From Bacillota bacterium (GTDB lineage Bacteria > Bacillota > Clostridia > Lachnospirales > Lachnospiraceae): DNA of 14,574 nucleotides. Under the pieces are notes generated by a model that was not told the origin of the DNA, did no database searches, and saw only the letters and a list, made by a program, of their open reading frames with translations. The position numbers and the translations under genes were made by a program. Where the stretch lies: positions 1 to 14,574 of the forward strand of contig JAEZRJ010000042.1 of NCBI GenBank assembly GCA_023412855.1. The letters are read 5' to 3'. Positions 7,010-13,678 of this stretch are shown here, in pieces. Every line of letters begins with the position of its first letter. Position 1 is the first letter of the stretch.

Positions 7010-7283
7010 AGATGTATCGCAATAAAATAAGCCCACCTTTGTACTTGACCGTCGAAGGTAGACTTATAAAACAAATTGGAGGCTAACCACTTTGTGGGCG
7101 GTTGCTTCTTCTATATCTATAACATGCCATATTATTTTAAAATATATAAGAGTGAAAGCTCATAAAGATAGCGGAGTAGAATTTGGTTACGCTTTTCAGT
7201 CTGTCAGTGCTGATGAGGAGGCTCACAGAAGGGAAGAGGCGCACGCAGGTGTATTTCTTTGATGCCTCACGGCTTTTAGCGCA
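7010..7283. other. Non-coding stretch between gdhA and repeat copy 2
   Basis: No gene could be supported. The segment holds two short dyads: ACCTT (about 7035) with AAGGT (about 7056), and an AACCAC/GTGGGCGGTT arrangement around 7085-7102. From memory, GCCCACC-type ends and CCGCCCACAAAGTGG-type strings (read on the - strand) recall the 3' regions of small holin-like or type I toxin loci in Firmicutes. No toxin reading frame is seen on either strand, so this would at best be a remnant. The segment 7140-7283 shows nothing recognisable. Confidence 0.3.
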
Positions 7284-7417
7284 GTATATATTTACACAGT
7301 AGCTTAACACTTGCTGTTAAGCTACGTAAGAAACATGATGCAAGAGATGATTTCTGCTTCGCGGAGCGAATTTAAATGCAGAAATCATGCGTTACTGAGA
7401 ACGGAGTGAACAGTAGC
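7284..7417 (+). mobile_element. Palindromic MITE-like element, copy 2
   Basis: This is the same element as copies 1 and 3. It contains the stem GTAGCTTAACA-CTTGC-TGTTAAGCTAC, then ATGATTTCTGC (7347-7357) with GCAGAAATCAT (7378-7388) enclosing TTCGC-GGA-GCGAA, and the right end GTGAACAGTAGC. The left end is degenerate (GTATATATTTACAC against GTTACTGTTTACAC, 10 of 14) and I find no target duplication. This copy is therefore probably the oldest of the three. Confidence 0.75.
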
Positions 7418-7534
7418 ATATTTTGAATATAGCTTATTTCTTTTATGGTTTAGGTATTTACTATTGCACGCATGCTGTGATAATATATTAAACGTGAAAA
7501 GAATTAGAAAAAAGATATAATGCTGAACGAAGAG

Positions 7535-7572
7535 GTTTGGATAAGGCGTATTGCCTTGCCCAAGCTTTTTTT
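7535..7572 (+). terminator. Intrinsic terminator in the leader of the chemoreceptor gene
   Basis: A stem of 12 pairs with one A-C mismatch (7535-7547 with 7553-7565, closing GGC-GTATT-GCC) is followed by seven T (7566-7572), only 64 bases before the chemoreceptor start. Possible promoters upstream are TTTACT-N18-TAATAT (7457-7486) and a TATAAT at 7516-7521. If either is used, this is an attenuator. No complete GEMM or other known riboswitch core was recognised upstream. Confidence 0.65.
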
Positions 7573-7636
7573 ATTAAAATCGGAAAAGTCCGCATCGCGC
7601 ACTTTACCTAATTTAAACAAAAAAGGAGAAGAAGCC

Positions 7637-9142
7637 ATGATGAGCAAAAGAAGCATGTACAGACAACTTGAGAAGGATTGCGAAGCAATTAGGAAGCAAA
7701 CAGACCGGCTTGCCAAAGGGAACCTGGATATCGATAAAATCGAGGCGGGAGAGGAGCATCTTCAAAAGGTAAGCGATGATATTAATGATATTGCAAACGT
7801 ACTAGATGAATATATAGCAGAAATATCGGGAGTTCTTTCTCACCTGTCGGTAGGTGATTTACTCGTTCAGATATCGGATAACGCTAAATTTTATGGAGAT
7901 TTTATTCCGATAAAAACAGCGCTTACTAAAATAACGGTATCATTGTCCGAAACGTTTATTAAAATTAATGATATAATGAATCAGATTAACAAGATAGGGG
8001 AGCAGGCTAACCATACCACTGTGCTTTTGGCAGAAAATGAAACGCATATAGCGGAGGAAATGAATATGGTAACGGTAAAAGCCGACAGCGTATATGAGGA
8101 GACCGAGAGAAATTACGATAGTGTAAACAAAATATGTGCAGGCATGACGGAGCTGATGGCGCACGCGAAAGAAGGATATGCTGACGCGGTGCAAATGGTA
8201 GATGCTATGGAACAGGTAAATATAGCCTCGGGCAATATTTCCAAGGTGGCAGATATGATTCATTCGATTTCTTCTCAGACGAAACTCCTATCCCTGAATG
8301 CGTCTATCGAAGCGGCGCGGGCCGGCGAACACGGAAGAGGCTTCGCGGTGGTTGCCCAGGAGATAGGGGAATTGGCGCAACAAACCACGAAGGCAGTGGA
8401 GCAGACGGGGAACCTGATAGAGGAGAGTGTGTCTAGGGTAGGAGAATGTCAGGCGGTAGTAAACCTGACGGCAGACCGCTTTGCGCAGATGAAGGATTCT
8501 CTTGTCGAAATAAATGAGGACAGTCTGGAGATTGCAAGAAATACAGCAAAACAAAAGGAAAATATAAAGGGAATGGTAGATACTATTGCGGGAATATCCT
8601 CCACCATTCAAAACAATGCTGCGCTGGCTCAGGAAAATGCGGGGACAAATGCTTGTCTTTATGAGGAAACTGCAAGGTTGAAAGAGGTTTTGGACACTTT
8701 TATTACAGACCCTTCCAAAAGAGTTGTTTTGAAGAAAAGCCTGGTCGATAACGAGGCAAGAGTCTTTATGAAGAAAGCGCTGAAGGTGTTAAAGGATTGT
8801 GCGGAAAATAAAATAGATGAAACGTTGAAGGACTGCTTAAAGGAAGAAGCTCATATTGAATGTGCTTATGTGATTGGCAGCGACGGAAGGCAGATAAGCC
8901 ATACGGTAATGGGCCATCTGCTGGAAGCGGGAAGGGCAGGGACTTTTAAACCGGCGGAGCCTGGAGACGACCATAAGGCGAAAAGGTATTTCAATCAGGC
9001 CGATAGGCAAAGAGATGAAATGTATGTGTCTCATGAATACATATCCAGCGCTACAGGGAATTTATGTTCCACTTACTCCAAAGCATATGAATCGGACTTT
9101 GGAAAGATTTATGTATTATGTGTGGATATGAAATATATGTGA
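7637..9142 (+). CDS. Soluble methyl-accepting chemotaxis protein with C-terminal Cache/PAS-like domain
   Basis: Translation most likely starts at the ATG at 7637 (or the adjacent 7640), 8 bases after AGGAG (7624-7628). The open frame extends to an ATG at 7520, but that runs through a terminator hairpin. The 501-residue protein has no membrane segment. Residues about 53-106 resemble a HAMP-like helical unit (LSVGDLLVQISDNAKFYGDF). The receptor signalling hairpin is at about 205-255, with the highly conserved QTKLLSLNASIEAARAGE and GRGFAVVAQEIGELA segments that contact CheA and CheW. Residues about 370-501 form a separate domain (CAYVIGSDGRQISHTV, RYFNQADRQRDEMYVSHEYISSATGNL, IYVLCVDM) resembling single Cache/PAS-like sensors. 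A cytosolic sensor at the C-terminus is an uncommon layout. The ligand is unknown. No che or fla genes are in the window. Confidence 0.9.
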   Translation: MMSKRSMYRQLEKDCEAIRKQTDRLAKGNLDIDKIEAGEEHLQKVSDDINDIANVLDEYIAEISGVLSHLSVGDLLVQISDNAKFYGDFIPIKTALTKITVSLSETFIKINDIMNQINKIGEQANHTTVLLAENETHIAEEMNMVTVKADSVYEETERNYDSVNKICAGMTELMAHAKEGYADAVQMVDAMEQVNIASGNISKVADMIHSISSQTKLLSLNASIEAARAGEHGRGFAVVAQEIGELAQQTTKAVEQTGNLIEESVSRVGECQAVVNLTADRFAQMKDSLVEINEDSLEIARNTAKQKENIKGMVDTIAGISSTIQNNAALAQENAGTNACLYEETARLKEVLDTFITDPSKRVVLKKSLVDNEARVFMKKALKVLKDCAENKIDETLKDCLKEEAHIECAYVIGSDGRQISHTVMGHLLEAGRAGTFKPAEPGDDHKAKRYFNQADRQRDEMYVSHEYISSATGNLCSTYSKAYESDFGKIYVLCVDMKYM

Positions 9143-9205
9143 TAAACCGGGTATCAGAATGCAGCGAAAGTAAAATTAATAAAATTAATAGCCAAGAGTA
9201 TAAGG

Positions 9206-9235
9206 TTGTTAGATATAGCGAAAATGTGGTACAAT
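9206..9235 (+). promoter_or_regulatory. Candidate promoter of rluF
   Basis: TTGTTA (9206-9211), an 18-bp spacer and TACAAT (9230-9235) give a plausible sigma-A promoter with a start near 9242. Confidence 0.45.
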
Positions 9236-9256
9236 AGATAAGGCAAATTAAGATGC

Positions 9257-9288
9257 GGAATTCATCTCGGACAGAGGTGGATTCCTTT
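9257..9288 (+). promoter_or_regulatory. Hairpin in the rluF leader
   Basis: GGAATTCATCTC (9257-9268) pairs with GAGGTGGATTCC (9274-9285) over all 12 positions (two G-U pairs) with a 5-base loop. Only TTT-C-T follows, so termination would be weak. It may be a leaky terminator or a structured 5' UTR. Confidence 0.5.
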
Positions 9289-9338
9289 CTGCTCATTTCC
9301 CGAAATATATGAGCGATAAGTATAAAAGAGGCTGGCTG

Positions 9339-10079
9339 GTGAAAAAAATGACAGAAAAGAATATGGAACGTTTAAATAAATATTTGGCGGCATGCGGCGT
9401 ATGTTCCAGACGGGATGCGGATAAGCTGATTGGAGAAGGGCGGGTAACGGTGAATGGGAAAGCCGCCGTTATTGGCAGTATGGTATGCGGTTCGGATACG
9501 ATAACGGTAAACGGAAAAACAATAGGCGAGAAGAATAAAAAAGTAGTTTTGGCCTATTATAAGCAAGTAGGGGTTACTTGTACGCAGCGTGATAAATATG
9601 CGGAGAAGAAGATCAGTGACCAGCTTAAGTTTCCGGTTCGGCTGACTTATGCGGGCAGGCTGGACAAGGATTCAGAGGGGCTTATCATCATGACTAACGA
9701 CGGAATGCTGATCGATGCTATGATGCGTGGAGCCAATCGTCATGAAAAAGAATATGTGGTAAAGGTAGATAAGGAAATATCGCAGGAGTTTTTGGAAGCG
9801 ATGGCGGGAGGCGTTCGTTTGGAAGAGCTAAGCATTACAACAAGGCCGTGCGAAGTTAGGAAGCTTGGGAAGTATACTTTTAATATAATCTTGACCCAGG
9901 GAGTCAACAGGCAAATCCGGAGGATGTCGAAAACCTTGGGCTACGAGGTAAAGGAGATAAAAAGAACGCGTGTTATGAATGTTGAGCTTGCAAGCTTAAA
10001 GCCTGGGGAGCATCGCCGGCTTCAGGGAGAAGAATTGCAGCAGCTATATGAAGCAAGCGGGTTACTGTTTACACAGTAG
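9339..10079 (+). CDS. rluF: 23S rRNA pseudouridine synthase, RluF-type
   Basis: The enzyme isomerises a specific uridine in 23S rRNA (U2604 for E. coli RluF). An N-terminal S4 RNA-binding domain (about 8-60: ERLNKYLAACGVCSRRDADKLIGEG) is followed by the RsuA/RluB/E/F-type catalytic domain. Its motif GRLDKDSEGLIIMTNDG contains the catalytic aspartate (about Asp109), and QGVNRQIRRMSKTLGYEV and RTRVMNVEL follow. The LDKDS sequence favours RluF over RsuA or RluB. I choose the GTG at 9339, 7 bases after GAGG (9328-9331), giving 246 residues. The ATG at 9309 has no ribosome binding site, and ATG 9348 is a third option. The last residues (about LLFTQ) and the TAG stop lie inside mobile repeat copy 3, so the native C-terminus was altered. 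Confidence 0.88.
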   Translation: MKKMTEKNMERLNKYLAACGVCSRRDADKLIGEGRVTVNGKAAVIGSMVCGSDTITVNGKTIGEKNKKVVLAYYKQVGVTCTQRDKYAEKKISDQLKFPVRLTYAGRLDKDSEGLIIMTNDGMLIDAMMRGANRHEKEYVVKVDKEISQEFLEAMAGGVRLEELSITTRPCEVRKLGKYTFNIILTQGVNRQIRRMSKTLGYEVKEIKRTRVMNVELASLKPGEHRRLQGEELQQLYEASGLLFTQ

Positions 10080-10209
10080 CTTAACACTTGCTGTTAAGCT
10101 ACGTAAGAACGTGATGCAAGAGATGATTTCGGCTTCGCGGAGCGAATTTATATGCAAAATTTCTGCATTGCAGAAATTTTGTGTTGCTGAGAACGGAGTG
10201 AACAGTAAC
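10061..10209 (+). mobile_element. Palindromic MITE-like element, copy 3, overlapping the rluF 3' end
   Basis: This is the best-preserved copy at its ends. It opens GTTACTGTTTAC and closes GTGAACAGTAAC, and is bounded flush by GCAAGCGG (10053-10060) and GCATGCGG (10210-10217), an 8-bp target duplication with one mismatch. Stem GTAGCTTAACA (10076-10086) pairs with TGTTAAGCTAC (10092-10102), and the TTCGC-GGA-GCGAA hairpin is present. The following arm differs from the other copies: CAAAATTTCTGCA and TGCAGAAATTTTG form a new local inverted repeat at about 10155-10181. The rluF stop codon lies at 10077-10079, inside the element. Confidence 0.85.
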
Positions 10210-10248
10210 GCATGCGGAATGTAGTTCACAATAATTGGAAATTAGTAT

Positions 10249-10277
10249 TTGAAAGTATAGGAGCAGAATGATAATAT
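10249..10277 (+). promoter_or_regulatory. Candidate promoter of ligA-metA
   Basis: TTGAAA (10249-10254), 17 bp, then TAATAT (10272-10277) lie just after repeat copy 3 and predict a start near 10284. That leaves about 28 bases before the ATG at 10312 and supports that start over the TTG at 10291. Confidence 0.4.
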
Positions 10278-10311
10278 AATAAGAAATGGATTGAAGGAAA
10301 AATTGCCGGAC

Positions 10312-12297
10312 ATGATTAAAAAAAACGATAAAACAAAAAGAATAAGAGAATTAACGGAATTGCTCAATCGTGCTTCTAAAGCGTATTATGCGGAAGATAC
10401 GGAATTCATGAGCAATTTTGAATACGATAAATTGTATGACGAGCTGGTCCGGTTAGAGGAAGAAACGGGAACGGTTCTTGCAAACAGCCCTACGATACAG
10501 GTAGGTTATGCGGCTGTGGATGAGCTGCCCAAGGAGCGCCATGAAAGACAGATGTTATCTTTGGGAAAGACGAAGAGCAGAGAAGATCTTCAGGACTGGT
10601 TGCAGGAACAAACTGCATTATTGTCGTGGAAATTAGACGGATTAACCGTTGTTTTGACATATTTTGACGGAAAACTTGCAAAAGCGGTTACCAGAGGAAA
10701 CGGGGAGGTGGGAGAAGTCGTTACGAATAATGCGAAGACCTTCCGCAATCTGCCGGTATCCATTCCTTACAAAGGGGAATTAGTTCTTCGTGGTGAGGCT
10801 GTAATAACATATTCCGATTTCGACGAAATAAATGCAGGTATAGAAGAGGATGCGGCAAAATATAAAAATCCCAGAAATCTTTGCAGCGGCTCCGTAAGGC
10901 AGTTGAATAATGAGATTACTGCAAAAAGGAATGTGAATTTTTTCGCGTTTGCCCTTGTAAAAGCGGATGGCGTGGATTTTCATAATTCCAGGGAGGAGCA
11001 GTTTCTATTTTTGCAGGAACAGGGCTTTCAGACAGTAGAGTTTAAAAAAGTAGACAGGGATACCCTTATATCCACACTTGAAGATTTTGAAAAGAAGATT
11101 GAGAACTACGATGTGCCGTCGGATGGATTGGTTATCGTTTATGATAATATCGCTTACGGACAATCGCTGGGGACCACTGCTAAATTCCCCAGAGATTCCA
11201 TTGCATTTAAATGGGAAGATGAAGTAAGGGAAACAGTGCTGAAGGAAATCGAATGGAGCCCAAGCAGAACCGGGCTCATTAATCCCGTAGCTATCTTCGA
11301 ACCGGTAGAACTGGAGGGAACTACCGTGAGTCGTGCGTCGGTGCATAATATAAGCATTCTGCGCGGATTGAAGCTGGGAATCGGGGATCGCATTACTGTA
11401 TATAAGGCCAATATGATCATCCCGCAGATTGCAGAAAATCTGACAGAAAGCGATAACGTGGAGCCACCGAAGGAATGCCCGGCCTGTGGGGGAGATACAG
11501 AGATCAGGAAAGTAAATGAGGTACAGTCGCTGTATTGCACCAACCCATTTTGCAGTGCGAAGAAAATAAAGGCATTTACCTTATTTGTAAGCAGGGATGC
11601 TATGAACATCGAAGGTCTTTCGGAGGCTACTTTGGAGAAATTCATCGCCAAAGGATATATTCATGAATATGCGGATATCTTCCATCTGGAGAAATATAAG
11701 GATGAAATCGTTGAGATGGATGGATTCGGTGAAAAATCATATACAAACCTGATAAAAAGTATCGAAATCTCAAGAAAAACGACTTTGCCCCGGTTGATTT
11801 ACAGCCTTGGAATCGCCAACATAGGGCTGGCGAATGCGAAGATGATATGCAGGTATTACCGCTATGATCTTAAGGCGATGATGGAGGCAGATACGGAGGA
11901 TTTAAGCGGGATAGACGGAATAGGCGGGGTAATAGCCGCAGCCTTTTATCAGTATTTCAGAGAAGAAAACAACAAAGCGAGTCTGGAGAATCTTTTAAAG
12001 GAGATAGAAATCGAAGTGGAAGAGCTGGAGGAGGCCAGTGAGACGCTGGCCGGTAAGGTATTTGTTATTACCGGAAGCCTTAATATTTACGCCAGCCGCA
12101 ACGATTTAAAAGAAGTGATCGAGAAAAAGGGCGGAAAAGTTACCGGGAGCGTGACATCGAAAACCGATTGTCTGATCAACAACGATATTGCTTCTTCTTC
12201 ATCGAAAAATAAGAAGGCTAAGGAGCTGCAAGTAACGATTCTTACAGAGGAACAATTTATAGAACAGTTTTTAGGAGGAGATAATCATGCCAATTAA
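10312..12297 (+). CDS. ligA: NAD-dependent DNA ligase LigA
   Basis: LigA seals nicks using NAD+ and is essential for replication and repair. The 661-residue protein has the expected order. Domain Ia is RIRELTELLNRASKAYYAEDTEFMSNFEYDKLYDEL. The adenylation domain has the nucleotidyl-lysine motif SWKLDGLTV (Lys107), RGNGEVGEVVT, RGEAV, YKNPRNLCSGSVRQLN, SDGLVIVYD and FKWEDE. An OB fold, a four-cysteine zinc finger (CPACGGD, YCTNPFC), helix-hairpin-helix repeats and a C-terminal BRCT domain (AGKVFVITGSLN, KGGKVTGSVTSKTDCLI) follow. The sequence between domain Ia and the lysine motif differs from the proteobacterial form and matches the clostridial branch. I prefer the ATG at 10312, with AAGGA 13 bases upstream; a TTG at 10291 would add seven residues. 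The 3' end overlaps metA by 11 bp. Confidence 0.95.
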   Translation: MIKKNDKTKRIRELTELLNRASKAYYAEDTEFMSNFEYDKLYDELVRLEEETGTVLANSPTIQVGYAAVDELPKERHERQMLSLGKTKSREDLQDWLQEQTALLSWKLDGLTVVLTYFDGKLAKAVTRGNGEVGEVVTNNAKTFRNLPVSIPYKGELVLRGEAVITYSDFDEINAGIEEDAAKYKNPRNLCSGSVRQLNNEITAKRNVNFFAFALVKADGVDFHNSREEQFLFLQEQGFQTVEFKKVDRDTLISTLEDFEKKIENYDVPSDGLVIVYDNIAYGQSLGTTAKFPRDSIAFKWEDEVRETVLKEIEWSPSRTGLINPVAIFEPVELEGTTVSRASVHNISILRGLKLGIGDRITVYKANMIIPQIAENLTESDNVEPPKECPACGGDTEIRKVNEVQSLYCTNPFCSAKKIKAFTLFVSRDAMNIEGLSEATLEKFIAKGYIHEYADIFHLEKYKDEIVEMDGFGEKSYTNLIKSIEISRKTTLPRLIYSLGIANIGLANAKMICRYYRYDLKAMMEADTEDLSGIDGIGGVIAAAFYQYFREENNKASLENLLKEIEIEVEELEEASETLAGKVFVITGSLNIYASRNDLKEVIEKKGGKVTGSVTSKTDCLINNDIASSSSKNKKAKELQVTILTEEQFIEQFLGGDNHAN

Positions 12298-13192
12298 GAC
12301 ACAGAATGATTTGCCTGCAAAAGGGATACTGGAAAATGAAAATATATTTGTGGTGGATGAAAACAGAGCGCTTCATCAGGATATTCGTCCGCTGCAAATC
12401 TGTATTTTGAATCTGATGCCCGTCAAACAGGATACGGAGCTTCAATTGCTAAGAGCTCTGTCGAACAGTCCTCTTCAAGTGGATGTGACTTTTATGAAAA
12501 TGAACAGCCATCGCTCTCTCAATACCTCTATGAATCATTTGAATAAGTTTTATAATACCTTTGATGAGCTGAAGGAAAACAAGTACGACGGTTTGATCAT
12601 TACCGGGGCGCCGGTGGAGCAGATTGCTTTTGAAGAGGTGGACTATTGGGATGAACTATGCGAAATCATGGAGTGGTCCAAGAAAAATGTGACCTCCACC
12701 TTACATATCTGCTGGGGAGCACAGGCAGGACTATACTATCATTACGGACTGGGCAAGGAGCTCCTTCCGGAAAAGCTTTTCGGCATATACGAGCATAAGA
12801 TAATGAATCGGAAGATTCCCCTTATAAGGGGCTTTGATGATAATTTTCTCGTTCCACACAGCCGTCATACGACGGTATCTGCGGAGGCGGTTCACGCATG
12901 CAAAGAATTGATAGTACTGGCGGAATCGCAGGAAGCCGGTGTGACGCTCTGTATGGCAGGGGAAGGAAAGCAAATATTCATCATGGGACACCCGGAGTAC
13001 GACCGCATGACGCTCCATAACGAATATGTGCGCGATAAAGAAAAGGGGCTTCCGATAGATATTCCACAAAATTATTATCCGGATAACGACCCTGCGCAAA
13101 GACCTAACCTTCAGTGGAGAGCACATTGTAACTGTTTGTATGTGAATTGGCTGAATTATTATGTATATCAGGTAACGCCGTATGATTTGTAA
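12287..13192 (+). CDS. metA: Homoserine O-acetyltransferase (MetA family)
   Basis: MetA acylates L-homoserine in the first committed step of methionine synthesis. The 301-residue protein aligns without gaps to standard MetA numbering: the catalytic cysteine is Cys142 (HICWGAQAG), with His235 and Glu237 in MGHPEYDR. Residue 111 is Glu in GAPVEQIAF. Glu at this position marks acetyl-CoA users (as in Bacillus cereus), whereas Gly (E. coli) marks succinyl-CoA users. I therefore call it an acetyltransferase despite the common succinyltransferase label. The ATG at 12287 lies inside the ligA 3' end, preceded there by TTAGGAGGAG, so translation is probably coupled to ligA. No SAM riboswitch or T-box is visible ahead of it, and no clear terminator follows. 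Confidence 0.94.
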   Translation: MPIKTQNDLPAKGILENENIFVVDENRALHQDIRPLQICILNLMPVKQDTELQLLRALSNSPLQVDVTFMKMNSHRSLNTSMNHLNKFYNTFDELKENKYDGLIITGAPVEQIAFEEVDYWDELCEIMEWSKKNVTSTLHICWGAQAGLYYHYGLGKELLPEKLFGIYEHKIMNRKIPLIRGFDDNFLVPHSRHTTVSAEAVHACKELIVLAESQEAGVTLCMAGEGKQIFIMGHPEYDRMTLHNEYVRDKEKGLPIDIPQNYYPDNDPAQRPNLQWRAHCNCLYVNWLNYYVYQVTPYDL

Positions 13193-13678
13193 GAGAGCAG
13201 CGGAATAGGCTGATTTTCAGGCAAATTGAAAGTGCTGAAGAAAGCTCTGCTTATCGTAAATTATCACAGTTTGGTGTGGTTTATTTAAAAATTGGGCTAC
13301 AAAATGGGTTACTAATTTAATAAAATTGGTATACAAAAAGTCATACTTAATTAATTACATTTAATACATCTAAATAAGCATATATGTTGACTGAAATGTT
13401 GGTGCATATGCTTATTTTAGTGCCTTAAATTATCAAACATATGTTTAAAGCATGGCTGGATACGCATCAGCGACGGCTCTGGCCTTTGATGCATCTAGTT
13501 AGGGGGAAATCCCCTAAAACCCCTGAATTAACGGAGAGTTAAATAACTTTTATTTTATATCAGCACTTCGCTTTAATGCTGCCTATATGTTGCTATGAAG
13601 GGTTAAATCTGTAAGCGTTAATATTTTTCACAGGTGTATTTTTTATACCATCTGTCATCTATTTTGCAAGACAGTTCA
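13193..13678. other. A/T-rich intergenic region with apparent remnants
   Basis: No gene could be supported in these 486 bp. A stop-free frame runs directly out of the metA 3' end to 13320 (ending KIGLQNGLLI) but has no start or ribosome binding site. A 34-codon frame at 13441-13542 also lacks a ribosome binding site. Positions 13288-13319 and 13322-13353 are imperfect tandem repeats (24 of 32). A G-rich dyad TTAGGGG-GAAAT-CCCCTAA lies at 13499-13517. Such features often occur at the edges of integrated elements, but nothing here proves one. Confidence 0.35.
13372..13418 (+). terminator. Long A/T-rich hairpin, possible bidirectional terminator
   Basis: AAATAAGCATAT (13372-13383) pairs perfectly with ATATGCTTATTT (13406-13417) around a 22-base loop and continues in TT. 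It lies between the convergent metA and tetR-type genes, where a bidirectional terminator would be useful, although it is 180 bp past metA and the loop is long. Confidence 0.5.

Noticed and set aside
7440..7540. c-di-GMP (GEMM) riboswitch ahead of the chemoreceptor
   Set aside because: The conserved GEMM core strings are absent; only a terminator hairpin can be supported.
7520..7636. N-terminal extension of the chemoreceptor by 39 residues
   Set aside because: The frame crosses a terminator hairpin and the motif shared with the DUF5688 leader, while a good ribosome binding site precedes the ATG at 7637.
11154..11651. 165-codon - strand frame opposite ligA
   Set aside because: Antisense to the conserved adenylation and OB domains of LigA, with low-complexity Ser/Leu-rich translation and no supporting start context.
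12281..12300. SAM riboswitch or T-box upstream of metA
   Set aside because: metA begins inside ligA, leaving no room for a leader; none of the conserved elements are present.
13441..13542. 33-residue peptide frame starting MFKAWLDTHQRR
   Set aside because: No ribosome binding site and no recognised family; treated as part of a remnant region.
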